A DNA stretch of 64,000 bases from Locusta migratoria (lineage: Eukaryota; Arthropoda; Insecta; Orthoptera; Acrididae), in assembly GCA_026315105.1 (NCBI GenBank), contig CM048750.1, positions 399,217,002 to 399,281,001 of the forward strand. The letters run 5' to 3'. Both the position numbers and the translations under genes were made by a program. Positions 23,777 through 36,394 of this stretch are shown piece by piece. The notes under the pieces were generated by a model, which did not search any database, was not told the DNA's origin, and saw only the letters and a program-made list of their open reading frames with translations. Position 1 is the stretch's first letter; each line of letters starts with the position of its first letter.

Positions 23777-25116
23777 AGGATTTTATTTATTTACATTCAC
23801 AAGAAATCGCGATACAACAGAAACAAACTTGCTATTCTATCATGTTCTAACAAAAATTAATATGCAAAAACAAATGAAAGATACTTTTAAAAACAATATT
23901 TAGGAATCACATTTCATTTATACTTCATTTTTAAACGTTAAAAATTTGAAAATAACTAAAATTTTTTCTTGTGGTGATAAAAAAGTCAGTAGGTTTATAC
24001 ATTTAGGAGAACTTCGAGTAATTTACATGAAACAATATACTAGTGCTTAATTAATGAAATTTTAAGAGAGAATTGGCTGTATAGGGTACAATATCATCTA
24101 ATAGGAACTATGGAGTATTCAGTACAAAATATTTTGTTACTTAAAAAGTTTTAAGTAGTACAGAAAAAGGTAATATTATAATTCAGTTCATGAAAGTCTA
24201 CACAAGCAACGTAAGACAAACAAGAAACAAATCATAACAATTTCTGTACAGGTAACACAATCACACTTCTCAAGCTACGTGATACTACTACAAATTTCTA
24301 AAATATGCAGAAAATTAAATGAACTGAAAGGTTATTTAATCAGTACCGATACTATATGGGTAACATTACTGCTACAGAAGTAAAGCTAGAACATGAAAGT
24401 GGTACTTTTGAACAGTGTCGAACTGTTTCAATTTTGACAACCTTACAGTTTTTAATTTTCATAATGTCAGACAATTCAGTTTCTTTTTTATTTCAGCAGG
24501 GTCCTGAATCTCATACTTCTATTACATTGTACTTTTAGTCTGTTTGTACTAAGGTCTTTCCTCACAGTCTGTGATGCACCAGTATACATTGCATTGATTA
24601 ACTACAGTTGTATTGGCAGTGAGCATTAAATCACACTGATGCATTAGTCATAAAAACATAGTACTATAGAACAAAAATATCTTACTGTAGCAAAGCAAAA
24701 GTAATGAGCAAGACAAATAATAATTCAAGCCAGCCTACTTAAGTGATGATTTTGTACTTCCAAATGACTGAAGGTGTTTGTTGACCATAATTTCAACCAC
24801 CACCTTCCAAACTGTATTTACATTTAAAGTAACATAACATTGCAATAATGAACACTAATCATTTTAACTGTCTTATCAGTTATCACACATCAATTTTGAG
24901 GTTTGAGATTGTTTCATTTATTTTCATGGACGGTTGATAGACAATTGCCTGATCTTTAGAAAGATTGTTATCAGTGGCAGCTTAAACTAAATTTTAAGAT
25001 TTTTTTCTGTGCCTCTCAAAAATTGAGTAATATGTTACTGTGTCACTCAACAGAAAACACAGAGAGAAAATGAAAAATACAAGATGCTCACTCATTATGC
25101 AATGGATCATCTATCC
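23777..25116 (-). other. Probable MSH6 3' UTR and 3' flank
   Basis: Downstream of the MSH6 stop the sequence is AT-rich, free of recognisable TEs and without ORFs. AATAAA signals on the minus strand occur at 24917-24922 (about 195 nt after the stop), near 24488, and at 23782-23787 (about 1.3 kb after). I cannot decide which is used. RNA reads would settle it. Confidence 0.4.
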
Positions 25117-25386
25117 TCATAGAGCAAGAGACTGCAGGAGATCAACACAATTATTCACATTTAGTGCTTTCGAAAATATCTTCTTACATAATTTCTTCTT
25201 CTCGGCTCTGCATCCTAATTCCTCTGCCTTCTTGAAAGCAACTCTAATGATGTCGGTAGAAATTCCTCCCAATTTTGCTGCATTAAAACCATATGATTTT
25301 GGACACACCCCTTTCACAAACTTGTACAAAAAGGTCACCATCTCCTCTGTCGGGTCGTCTGCACCTTCATTTTCTACGGCACATGC
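25117..25386 (-). CDS. MSH6: MSH6 terminal coding exon (C-terminal tail)
   Basis: This is the last coding exon of the mismatch-recognition subunit that pairs with MSH2 as MutS-alpha. A splice acceptor (TTTCTAAG then GCATGT) precedes 25386 and TGA is at 25117-25119. The 89 residues include the highly conserved FLYKFVKG-CPKSYGFNAA block (residues 19-38 of the exon) found in MSH6 after the ATPase core, then a helical tail rich in Lys. The exon joins in phase 0 to the exon at 36395-36546 across an 11 kb intron filled with TEs. No stop or frameshift, so it looks functional. The antisense ORF at 25040-25441 is a shadow. MSH2 or MSH3 are less likely because the CPKSYGFNAA wording and tail fit MSH6. 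Confidence 0.92.
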   Translation of the reverse strand, partial: ACAVENEGADDPTEEMVTFLYKFVKGVCPKSYGFNAAKLGGISTDIIRVAFKKAEELGCRAEKKKLCKKIFSKALNVNNCVDLLQSLAL

Positions 25387-25777
25387 CTTAGAAAAAGAAG
25401 AAGGGAAAATACAACAATTTATAATAGTGTACATACAATAAAGATACAAGTAGTATACCAGTGACATTAAAACAAATACATAAATATTTTGACTGCTGAT
25501 ACACCGGAAAGAATATGTGCAGCTGATATTGATTTTATATCACAGATTATGTGTGACAACTAACAAGGTGACCTAAAATCTGTTCTGTTCTCTGTTATTT
25601 TTCTCATACCAATATGATTCAGGCAAGGTGCCTAGGCACAAGTTTCGTAAAGTACAGGGCAGTCAAACATCACAATACACCATTTTATTCCAAAAACTCT
25701 ACAGGGACACCATATTCCAGTAAGGCATGAGTGAGGTGGCCACCTGGAATCAAAGCCAGTTTTCTTTAATGAAAAGG
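25387..25777. other. Intron start, nothing identified
   Basis: MSH6 intron sequence between the last exon and the mariner-like relic. No repeat ends or ORFs of note. Confidence 0.4.
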
Positions 25778-26942
25778 GTGTCATGTGGTATATCTAATAA
25801 CATCAGCACTTTCTGACTATTTATTTCCTATAAACAAATTTGATACAGCAGTTACGTATGATAGAAATGCTATGACACTTTTTTATCTGCCGATAGGTGA
25901 AGATGGCTTTAAGAAGGGAAGAAGTGAGGAAACTTTGACAGCTGCTGAACATAGTATCAGATTTTAATGACTGGCATCTAGAAAGATCTAAAATTTAACA
26001 CAACACTCTCAAATGCTTAATGTCCAAATTCTAAGAAACTGGGTGTATGGATGTCCAAAAATCATTGCTGATGAGACAACCTCAACAATGATTTTGTCAT
26101 TGTTCATAAAGAGCCCACACTATAGAACACAACTTTTGTCAGCAGAAATGTGGAATAATTCAGTCATCGGCCTGTACAAATGACATCAATTGAAAATACA
26201 GCTACTCCAGCAACTAGCAGAGAATGAACGAGCCAGATGCACACAGTTCTTCGCGAGGTTCCTAGAGTAAGTTCAACAAGATTCCTCTTTTGCACAATAT
26301 ATCTTGTTCAGTGACGAGGCAAACATTTTTGTCAGTGCTGAGGTCACAACCACAGATACTGGACACACTGGTAGTTGGCGATGTAAAGGTTATAATGTGT
26401 CAAATATTTGCATTGATCAGAACCTAAATGCTCGAAGCTACCTGAAAATGCTGCAATAAGTGGTATTCTTTTAACAGGAAGGGGTCCATCATGCTATGGA
26501 GTAGTTGTTTGGCAGTGGTTTGAAAGTCAATTTCCTGATCACTGGACTGGCACATGTAATTCTGTGTAATAGCCACCCAGATCACCTGATCTCATGTCAC
26601 TTGACTATTATCTGTGGGGCCATTTGTTACAAATCATACATCCAGAGAAATTAAGAAACAGGCACCATTTCAGACAAAGTATTGAAAAAGTGTGTGCCAG
26701 CATTTCAGCAGATATCCTTCCAAGAGTGGATGATGATTGGATTCAGCTTCTTCAAATATGCTTTGACCACGAGGAACAGCATGTTAAACACATTAAGTAA
26801 CTGTTCTTTATGTAGAACAATTAAGTCTATACCTCCAAACAAAATTTGTTGTAACTTTCGATCTGTAACTGCTACATCGTATATGTTAATAGGAATAAAC
26901 CTGTCAGAAAAAGGCGATGTTACTTGATATAGCACACAAACA
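25778..26942 (+). mobile_element. Mariner-like element with long inverted ends, degraded
   Basis: The ends are inverted and alignable for about 85 bp: 25785 onward (GTGGTATATCTAATAACATC) versus the reverse complement of 26845-26937 (GTGTGCTATATCAAGTAACA). Both continue through TTTCTGAC and GCAGTTAC. Between them plus-strand fragments of a mariner transposase remain: LFSDEANIFVSAEV near 26300 and PPRSPDLMSLDYYLWGHL near 26575-26625. Several stops and frameshifts. The expected TA target duplication could not be confirmed. Confidence 0.72.
26070..26800 (+). pseudogene. Mariner-family DDE transposase remnants
   Basis: The second catalytic-Asp motif region appears as RSPDLMSLDYYLWG, a mariner hallmark (consensus PPYSPDLAPSDYHLF-type). 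LFSDEA upstream corresponds to the first Asp region. The C-terminus (26594-26800) is open: about 68 residues ending in a basic tail. The N-terminal helix-turn-helix is unrecognisable. Non-functional. Confidence 0.7.
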
Positions 26943-27419
26943 TATTTCCATAATAATAATAATGATTATGATAATAACAAACCACAATAATCAAATATTA
27001 TAGTCTAACAAGGAAATGGTCAGACTTGTCATGCCGAAACATGTATTGATTTTTTTTTAGCACTGTTAGTTAACATTGAAGGAAAGGCTGTATTTCCTGC
27101 TTGGCGCTTGCAGTGACAGTTGGCCACCCATGGAAGTGGCGAGTCGCGAGCTGTTGTTATGGTGAGCGTTGTGCGCATGGTCGGGAGGTGTGACCGTCTT
27201 ATCGCGGCATTCACTGAAGAGGAATATTGTTGTACGGTTTTGGTGGAAAGGGGAAACGAATATTCGTTTCTGTGGCATGCTCTTCATTTTCATTTCTGGT
27301 ATGTATTTTGAAACATACCGTCCTGAAACTGGTTAGAGATGTGAAAGATATTCTGTACATCTACATCTATACTCCGGAAGCCAGTTTACGGTGAACATTC
27401 AATCTCCTCTCACAGGTGA

Positions 27420-29030
27420 TGGCAAACCCTGCAAATGTTTTGCTGCTTGCCATGGAGATATACCACAGACGCCAAATGAAGCACTCAACAGAAAACACCC
27501 ATGAAGACTGTGAGATGTGCGACATGGTAGTTAAAAGTCTAGTGCAGACATGTGGCTAGAAATGACTGAAACACTCGATATTGCAGACTTTGAAGAAACA
27601 GAAGAAAGTTGCACACTTGAAGACTCTTCAAGTGATAGTGCCACATACCATCATCAATTATCTCTGAAAGCAACACCAGCAACTACAATTACATTATCAG
27701 ACAAAGAAAAAGCAGTGAAGTATTGGTTGAACGAAAGTGGTAAGAAACACCTATGTGTCAGTACTGTTCAAAATAGGTATTGCTTTGTCCATTCTGAATG
27801 TGAATTGTATAGATGGAAAAAGGAAGTCGCTGGACAACGAAAGAGTCGACTGGAAATTGCGATAGAGAAAATGCGCGACTTTTTGACCAATTTACCAATG
27901 CCAGACGACAGTCATCAATTGTCAGCGACACAACTTTGCGTATTTAGGCGTTAGAGATTGCCAATGCGATAGGCGCTAAGGAATTTACAGCTTCTCAAAG
28001 TTGGATTAGTCCCTTCAAAAGATCGCATAAAATTGTGGCACGAAAAATAACAAAATTTGTATCGAGAAACAGGTTGGAAAATGAAAGAAATGATAGAAGC
28101 TCTTTTCTTACGACTGTAAAAAATAAGATCGCCAGTTTTAGTGAATCTTACTTTACAATGCATCAGTCAAGTTTTCAAAAAGAAATGCGTGTGAAAAGAA
28201 CACTGTCATTCAAAGGGGAAAAACATATTGAGACAATTGCACAGTCCTCAACTGCACTCAACCATTCATACACTATAATGGCCATAATTAGTCTGGATGG
28301 TTCATTGCTGCCTAAACTGTGTGTGTGTCTTCAAGAACTAACTGGACATTTTGGACCATGTGTCAAACAATGTTCTACGCAGACAATCTTGTGGTAGACA
28401 CATCGAAGTCTGGAAAAATGGGAAATAATAACTTTATGCTTTTCATGCATCATGCTTTTCTTCCATTCTGTGGGAACAAATCTCTTCTCCTTCTAGATTC
28501 GTGGTCAGGTCATAACAGTTCTGATTCATTAAAAGTTGTATTTCGGGCTCACCCTGACAAATAAGAAGAGATACTTCAGATTCCACCTGGTACGACAAAC
28601 TTAATTCAACCGTTAGACAGAGAATTCTTCCGCCAGTGGAAGGCATTTTACAGAAAACTAACAGAGAAAATTATTGTGTGCAAACCACTGTACTTTCTTA
28701 TCACCTTGACAATATTCTCAAGTTGAAATCAGTCATACATTATCAGTTTTCCTCCCCACGGTCTCAAAATGTGATTAAATATGCGTGGCATGCCGTAAAA
28801 TATACTGATATTAGGCCTGATTCCTTCCTAACACCGGCCGAATTTTGTCTACAGACGTCTAACAACATCTGCGATTCGCAGGGCTGTCATATGTCATCTT
28901 TGCTTGTATGTTCTTGGTGCACAAAATACCTATGTGTTGAAGATTGTATAAATGTGACGTGTTCTAAACCGTTCATGTATTTGTCTGTATTTAATAGCTA
29001 TTTGGAAAGAATGTTGTAGATAACATATCA
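27420..29030 (+). mobile_element. Pogo/CENPB-like DDE transposon relic
   Basis: Three overlapping frames together cover a transposase-like sequence: N-terminal acidic and helix-turn-helix region (27550-27954), middle (28035-28397) and catalytic part (28319-28660). I could not recognise TIRs at either side; a GC-rich block borders it at 27060-27300 and another at 29085-29260. A short piece at 27350-27412 resembles the reversed tail of the LINE ending at 61384. Confidence 0.6.
27550..28970 (+). pseudogene. Pogo-like transposase, several frameshifts
   Basis: Residues such as AIEKMRDFLTNLP, then FTASQSWISPFKRSHKIVAR (around 27990-28040) look like a DNA-binding helix followed by IVARKITKFVSRN. 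The catalytic region contains LLLDSWSGH near 28490 and IPPGTTNLIQPLDREFFRQW near 28575-28640. The motifs DxWxGH and PPGTTxxIQPLD with FFRQWK are typical of Tc1/pogo-type (jerky/CENPB-like) DDE proteins. At least two frame changes (near 27950 and 28380) and stops destroy the ORF. It lies in an MSH6 intron, opposite to MSH6. Confidence 0.65.
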
Positions 29031-29273
29031 GCTACATTTGTCAAAGAATTTATTATTATCGTATTTATTAATTATCGTACGATCACTTTCACTGGGCGAA
29101 TCAGCTCTTTCAGTGGGCGAAACAGCTCTCTAACTGCTGTGACAGGAGAGCGGTGCATAGCCAACGCCACCTTGTCCCTAGATGGCGTTGGTATAACGTA
29201 ACGAGAGAGGTCAGAGTGGTACATAGAGACTTCCTTCAATGTTAACTCACAGTGGTGAAAGTAGCAACACAGG
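29031..29273. other. GC-richer spacer with short direct repeat
   Basis: A ~20 bp direct repeat (TTTCACTGGGCGAATCAGCT / TTTCAGTGGGCGAAACAGCT) lies at 29086-29130. Nothing else recognised. Confidence 0.4.
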
Positions 29274-30445
29274 TTTCGACATGACAAGTCTGACCATTCC
29301 CTTGGAAGATCCAAACAGTACGTGTCAGTCTTTGTGAACTTCAAGAAGGCATATGACTCCATAGACTGGGAGATCCTGCTGAACATACTAAATAAGTTCG
29401 GAGTTGACTTTAAACTGCAGGGATTAATTAGAGCAAAACCCTAACGGGTACAAAATCCAAAGTAAAATTCCTTGGGTGTCATTTGGATTCGTTTGAGGTC
29501 AAAACGGGGGTCAGGCAAGGTGATGATCTGTCTCCAATACTTTCAACTGCATCCTTGGAAAGATCATCAGAACCTGGCGCAAAAGATTAATGGACTGCTT
29601 AGCCTTTTCCAGTGACATTGCCATTCTGTCAGACAACATAGACACCGCTACAGTTCAAATCGAACTGTTAAAAGAAATCGCTGAACAAACTGGTCTGCAA
29701 ATATCATTTGAGGAAACTGAAGTCATGACTAATATTAAAGACCAAAACTTCGTACTAAATATGGGGCCATCACCTGGGTGGACAAATTCAAGTACCTAGG
29801 TGAGATCATAATGAAAAATGAACTGGACAAGGAAGCACTTAGGGAACGAATACGCAAACTAGAAATGGCCTGCCAAACACCCCGCACAAGAAATGCCTTT
29901 CCCAAAACACTAAGATAAGTCACTATGAAACAGTTTTGAAGCCAGTAGTTCTGTACACAGCTGAAACCTTATCCTTAAATGCTGATAAAGGACTCCTCAA
30001 AGAACTGGAGAAAAAAAGAGCACAAAATGAATAGAGGAATCCTAGGCTCCAAGTACAAAAACGGAATCCATCAAAACTGATTGAACAAGGAAGTCTACAG
30101 CAAAAGAGAAAAAATTAGACACAATACGTAAGAGATGGGCACGGTTTTATGGCCACCTCAAATGAATGGACAGCAACATGTTTATCAAAAATATATTTCT
30201 CTTTTTTGATTCAAAACAAAAAACTACAATGACATGGAATAAAAACACCAAAGAAGACTTCCAGATGCTACACATAAACCCGAAGATGCCTTTGACAGAG
30301 ATCTTTTCCAAAAGAAGTTAGTGACGAACGGAATAACCTGAGACCAGCATCCGAGAAGAAGACACGGTGTTCCTTGGACAGTGCTAAGTGCAGCAGGACT
30401 TAACGTGGTCCTAGTTGGCCCCAACGAATAATATATATAACAAAC
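29274..30445 (+). pseudogene. LINE reverse-transcriptase fragment, 5'-truncated
   Basis: It begins abruptly in the RT palm: FVNFKKAYDSIDWEILLNIL (29325-29385). GVRQGDDLSPI (about 29510) and the palm motif AFSSDIAILSD follow, where FADDIAIL would be expected, then IELLKEIAEQTGLQISFEET, KYLGEII and LKPVVLYTAETL. Ends near a short TA-rich run at 30428-30445. Frames switch repeatedly. The wording fits RTE-like or related insect LINEs, but the clade is not settled. Confidence 0.72.
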
Positions 30446-31284
30446 CACCTTGACTTACATTCAGGAAAGCACTCATTTTTGGTACATAACTATAGAAGAT
30501 AGACCACCTCACTCTTACGTTACTGGAACATTCAGATTACCCAATTCCTGCAGAGTTTCTTAACAAAAATAAAAGGGTGTATTTATTGTGACTCGACTTC
30601 ATCCAGTAGTAGTAATTTCCTGTGTGTCAGTGGCTTGGTTGAAGTCATTAAACTTAATGTCACTTCGGCAACTTATATGTCCCAACCTACCCCAGTTACT
30701 CAATAGGGTCAAGGGGGCCTAGAGTTTAACATGTGTTGTTTCTGCTGACTCATCACATCATTATGAGATGAAGGCAACATAAAATTGCATACTGAAAAAT
30801 CAGCAATCTGAGCAGGTTTTGACCAATTTCCAGTGAACTGCTTTATCGCTAGACCACCTAATCACACAGTTTCTAAAAGTACTACAACACTTCTTTTCTA
30901 ATCACCTCTGAAGAACACCTGGTACTGTTGCTAAGTATAAAGTATTTCTATTCGTTATTATATTTGCCAACATGTGTATTGGTAGCAGAGGGCATAGTGC
31001 AAGTTTTTTTAACTGCTAGAATGAAAAAAGGAAACAGCACATATAATTTTCATGTTTTTAACCAGGAACTAAAATGTGTGCAATAATATTTCTCATTTAG
31101 TTAAATATTTGTGAAAAAGACACATTTTTGCAACAGGCATCACATTTGTTTTATCTAGTCTTCTGCTTCACAGAAGAGTGACGAATATGTTTGAGAACAT
31201 TAAAACAGTACGAAAAGGAGCATAACTTATCAATACCAAAATTGCATGATAACTGATGGGAGAGGTAAGAGTACATATAGCAAT
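30446..31284. other. Intron sequence, nothing identified
   Basis: No credible ORF, repeat end or RNA gene seen. Confidence 0.35.
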
Positions 31285-32177
31285 GAAGATAGTGTAACAA
31301 CAATGGAAGGTCCAGTGAGCAATGTTAATAATAATATGTAGATAGGGAACAACTCACCGTATAGACAAATGTTGAACAGTCGACAGACACAAATAAAAGA
31401 CACACAGACAATTCCAAATTTTCGGTTGCGGCCTTCCTCAGAAAGAGAACATGCAACCCACACAATCACTCACGCACACTCATCCATATACGTCAGCCAT
31501 CTCTGGACGCTCAGCACAGTCTGACTACACGGCAAGCGGAAGGGATGGCAGGGGAAAAGAGCGGAAGGGGGGGGGGAAGTGGAGAGGGACGATAAGGGTG
31601 GGGATACAACAAGCAGATGCGATGTCAGGCAGAAAATGAGGTGCAGTATGAAAAAGGGTTTTGTTTATATATAAAGCACAGGCTCGTGAAGAGATACAAA
31701 AATAAAAACACACACAAACACAAAAATTCTAGCTTTTGCAACCATTTGTTGCTTCATCACGAAAATAGGAAAGTAGGAGGGGAAAAAGGAAAGGATGCAG
31801 GTTTTAAGGGAATGGATGAGGAATCATTCCAATGCCGGGAGTGGAAGGACCTATCTTAGTGGGAAAAAAGGAAAGGTAAACAAACACACCCACACACAAA
31901 CACACCAAGACAGACATTTGTAAAATATCTCCTTTTCATACTGCATCTCATTTCTTGCCTACCATCACCTCTGCTTGTTGTATCCCCACCGTTACCTTCC
32001 CTCTCCACTTGCCCCCCTCCTCCACTCCTCCCCCCTCCCATCCCTTCCGCTTGCCGTGAGTCAGACTGTGTTGGGCAGCCAGAGATGGCTGCGAGTGTGG
32101 ATGAGTGTGCCCGAGTGATTGTGTGGATGAGTGTTCTCTTTCTGAGGAAAGCCATGGCCAAAAATTTAGAATATTGT

Positions 32178-32213
<36 letters not shown>

Positions 32214-32300
32214 TTTTATTTGTGTCTGTCGGCGGCTCAATGTTCGTCTTTACAGTGAGTTGTTGCTTATCTACATGTTGTTGTTAAAGAAGATAGTGTA
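31285..32300. mobile_element. PLE-derived inverted-repeat insertion with 12 bp TSD
   Basis: Flanked by GAAGATAGTGTA on both sides (31285-31296, 32289-32300). Inside, arm 1 (31341-31665) is an inverted copy of arm 2 (31920-32280). The spacer (31670-31915) is a PLE tail module in minus orientation, like 59990-60180. Arm 2 has a (GT)n run. Hammerhead-like boxes occur at 31435-31441 (minus, CTGAGGA with GAAA), 31754-31760 (minus, GTGATGA) and 32142-32148 (plus, CTGAGGA). No RT sequence, so this is a non-autonomous, tail-only insertion. Confidence 0.75.
32180..32213. repeat. (GT)n microsatellite in PLE arm
   Basis: A pure dinucleotide run within arm 2 of the PLE-derived insertion. The opposite arm has no such run, so it expanded after or during insertion. 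Confidence 0.95.
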
Positions 32301-32540
32301 GTGTACCAGTTGAAAAACACTACATCACTGCCACCACCACTGTCAACAAAGGTGACCTCTAAAATTATTTGGGCCAGCCAATATTTTAGGCAGTTAGTGA
32401 AGATGGAGTAAAAGTTTCATTTTCTACAGGTCTAACTGAATTTTGACCTCGAGTAGAAGACTCAAGTTTTGTACACCAACTGGAAAAACACTATAGGTGT
32501 AAAATAAATGCTTTACAACAGAGAATGTTAATATAGTAAG

Positions 32541-34618
32541 TAGGGATGGGACGAACCCCAATTTTACCGAATCGAATCAGAATACCGAATCTTAAATAAA
32601 ATATTTGCCGTTACCGAACCCGAATTGAATCTTTCGAATCTCGAACCCAAATAATCTGTCAACTCAAGTACATGTATTTACAAAGAATTACAATTCTATC
32701 ACAGCCAGTGATGAAGATAAAGCCTTCTGGGGTGAATCACAGATGACAATATTAACAGTAAAATTTAAGAAATTAAAATTTCACTTACATTTTTATTTTC
32801 ATACTTAAGGATTTTTTAATACCCCCTACACTTAAAAGAAATTTGAATGAAACATTTTGATATAAATATTATGATCTAAAGTATAATAAGAAACTTTCTT
32901 CACTCTGTTACAAAATATTTCATATTGTGAAATAAAAAACAATGAAAGGAGAGGAATTCGTTTTTCTTCTTTTTTCAAAGGCGAAGACTCAAAAATAAAA
33001 TCTGAGAAGATAAGTAGATATTTTGTAAGTTAAAATATAGGATGTGTAAATGTTAAATAATTTTATAACGACATTTCAGGCATTCCATAAGTGACGGACA
33101 GGACATTCAGACAGAGAGAAATCCGCGTTTATTCGACGTGTGTGTACTTGTTATTGCCACAAAGACATTTCAGAACTGTGAAAAGTAATGCGCAGATTGA
33201 GCATTCCGGAGGGTTAAGCAACGGTATTTTTTAGATTCATTTATTCTTTCAAATATTTAAGTTCACGTAACTAGTCTGCATAGAATTTTTATTCATAGAT
33301 GATTTAAAAATCAGTACTAGAAGTCAGTTGCCAAGCATCATTTCTAACTATTTCCATTCAGCATAAGAATAATACAAATGTAAACATTAACATGAAACGT
33401 ATTCTTCCGCGTTCGCCATTGTCTTTCGGGTTTGTTAGGCGGAGGGAATTTAAATGTGGTAACAGCAAGCACGGAAGATTACATGGCGTAATGTTTACAT
33501 TTGTACTATTCTTATGGGGAAAAAGAGTGTGGAATTCACGAATCACGATTCATAGGATTCATAGTGGTTGTAGTGTCAGTTGTGACGCAACACATGCTTG
33601 CCAGTCGGCTTTACGTAGTAGCTTTTAGATAAGACTTCAAATGTAAAGCTATTGTATGAACCTAAATGCGGAAATATAAAACAATTTTATTAGTCTTATA
33701 ATACAAGTTTTACGAAATCTTTATACAATTAGATACCGGTACGATAATTCTAATTTGTTATCATTTGATTCCTTATTACACAGTTCCTTCGTACTATAGA
33801 GCATCATCCCTTGTACCGTCTTGAGCATTCGATCTCGAACATTTTTAAATGCCTGTTACGCAATCTGATTTGGAACCCACTTCCATGTATCATCGTTATT
33901 TCACACTTGCGCGTTTTACACGACCCGTTGGTGTCAGTTGTCTTTTTTCGAAAGGCAGTCAGTGTGCTTGTTTTTAAGCTCGACCTTAAACGATTTATTG
34001 AAACAAACGTCATGTGGTTGCTGAATTGACGTTATCCCGCCTCGAGGGTGCACCATTAGAATTTTTTTCCACATAATAATTTTCTTCTTGAAATCCTAGT
34101 GCTTCATTACAGTTCACATATGCCAGCACTTCACGAAATTCGACGAAACAATACGTGAAAACAGAATGAGACAAGAATCCGAAAGCCTTATGTATTGTTG
34201 CCATTTACGTGAAGAAATTTATTTTTGTTACTACTTATAACTGAAAGGCCTTTTTTTATGAGAGCAAAAGTTTTAGGCAGTATTTATATTTTCGCCTGCT
34301 AAGCAAGCCTGTGTAGACAGGAAACGTTACTTGTGGCAGCTCCTAGCGCCTTTTATCAGAACTATTCAAAGTGAGAGCGTTTCGTTTCATGACATCGCGT
34401 CTTTCAGAGGATCTATGGAAACTAAAGTAAATAACGCAGACGAAAGCGCACTGTTATGCAAAGTAAACTCCAACATTCGTAACTGAAGGTTTCCATATAA
34501 CACTTTGGATTCGGGATTCGGTAGTATTCGGCCATTATGCGCCAAATCTCGAATCCGAAGCCACTGTGCTAGATTCGGCGAATAATGGATTCGGCCGAAC
34601 CACTTGGACACAACCCTA
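32541..34618. mobile_element. hAT element 1, non-autonomous, with 8 bp TSD
   Basis: The ends read TAGGGATGGGAC and, inverted, TAGGGTTGTGTC; hAT TIRs typically begin (C/T)AGGG. The 8 bp duplication ATAGTAAG lies at 32533-32540 and 34619-34626. Subterminal zones are studded with CCGAATC / GATTCGG words (32568-32650 and 34507-34600), the kind of repeats a hAT transposase binds. No transposase ORF was recognised in the 2078 bp. A 28 bp inverted pair inside (33363-33390 versus 33489-33516) is a nested fold-back. Confidence 0.85.
33363..33516. repeat. Nested fold-back inside hAT 1
   Basis: CATAAGAATA-TACAAATGT with AAACATTA recurs inverted 100 bp apart with one mismatch over 28 bp. It may be a miniature element or a subterminal hairpin of the hAT. 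Overlapping small ORFs on both strands there reflect the inverted repeat, not genes. Confidence 0.6.
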
Positions 34619-34626
34619 ATAGTAAG

Positions 34627-36394
34627 TGATATAACTGTTACTAACTCATTTTAAATTATCCCAATACACATAAAGAAAATAAATCAAAATACAAAATGTA
34701 AATATCAGCAGAAGAATCTGAGATATCAAAAGTTATGCCATAAATGTTTCAGGACTGAAAAATATCACTGATATGAAAACAGTACCACTGACTACAATTA
34801 CTGTTAAATATATATGTAAGGAACAAATACCTGACACAAAACACAATTCTTCGTTTTGATATTTGCAAATGCAGTGCCAGAATTAATAAAGGCAACTACC
34901 ATATTTACTTGGCTATATTATCCACCGTTTTCCAATTTTCTTCTTCTTCTTCTTCTTCTTCTTCTCTCTCTCTCTCTCTCTCTTTTTGGAATTGGGGAGT
35001 GTACTATATGCACATAATTCATAAATTCATTGGTGCAGCTAAATTTTTTAATCATTTTATACAACCTGAATATTGGTTTCAGTGCTTTACTAGGCATGGT
35101 TTATAGATGGTATGCCATTGCCTTTCGGTATGTCATTGCGTTCCTCCAACCTTCGAACTTACTTAGCCAGTCAGCTATTGGGGACCTACAGTTTAATGTA
35201 AATTCCAAACCACTAGTTTCCAGACATTCAGCAATATTGCCAGAGATAAAAGAAATAAAAAATGACAGATAAAAATCTTAGGACTTTGTGGAGATAAAAT
35301 CTGTTACCTTCAGATTCCTAGTCTGGCACTTTATCTCTGTGCTTCCGAGCCACACGTGTTATTTAATTATCTATTGCAAACTTGAAACTTGACAGTTCTT
35401 ATTTTAGATGATGCCATAAAAGTAATTTTCCAATCTCAGTACTCATTTTTGTATGTTGTTTGCAGTATAAACCTGAATTCATCTCTAACATAGGAAAACA
35501 CAAGCCTAGCAATACAGAACGTACCATTATGTCATAAAAATACCACTGTTCTAGATGTCAGCGGCAGGTAATGCTGCCAAATTTTGCGTAAATTAGGGCT
35601 GCCAAATATCACTCAACTAACAAATTCATGAATTATTGAGAAATTTTGAAGTTCTTATTTTGATCTCAAAAATTAAGGGGAGAGCTACTATAGACAGTTG
35701 GATACTATAGTATTCAACAGTTTAGTAATGTAGTATAGATGGCATTCAGTCTTAGTAGTTAGAAAGTAATGTCCATTTCAGTTGAAGTGTTGGAAAAGTT
35801 ACAAGTTATCACTTCAGGCAAGTTATTTGCTAAAAACTTGACAGCTAACACAATATGTAAGGTACTTTGGAACCAACTTCCCCAACTGAAAACAACCTCA
35901 CAATGTTCCACTGGATCTTTCTAACAATGAATTATATTGCCATGGCTTGCACTTCTCCCAGCAATAAACAATTTTTGAACCCTAATCTGAAAATGTTTTG
36001 GGCACAAGGAAATATATACCACATTCCACTTTTAAAAGTGGAAAGGACAGTCTGTAACAAACAGACAACAATCACTTTAACATCTACAAAGATCTGAAGG
36101 TGTTCATTACACCAGGTGGAATGTGAAGCTGTAATCATTTGAACAAGTGTTTACTACTGTCAAGTTGTATACTGGTTACGGGCAACTATTATGCAAAAAT
36201 CTAAAGGCAAATTACAAGAAACTATTAATTACCTTAAAAATACACATGGATAGAAACTTTTAGTCTACTGCACAAAGCACCCTACATACCATGATAGCAT
36301 AGCATACAAGGGGGAAAGAACTTTGATAACAAACAATGTAATATGTTTTGAAAATTTTTAACATGAATGGAAAAAAAACCAAGTGATTACTTAC
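34627..36394. other. MSH6 intron sequence, nothing identified except a microsatellite
   Basis: A (TTC)n-(TC)n tract lies at 34938-34982. Otherwise AT-rich with no TE ends or ORFs of note. Confidence 0.35.

Noticed and set aside
25040..25441. Plus-strand 133-residue ORF
   Set aside because: Antisense shadow of the MSH6 terminal exon.
27350..27412. Reversed 3' tail of the LINE ending at 61384
   Set aside because: Shares CGGAGTAT-ATGTAGATGTA and a CACCGTAA-like stretch only; too short and diverged to annotate as an element.
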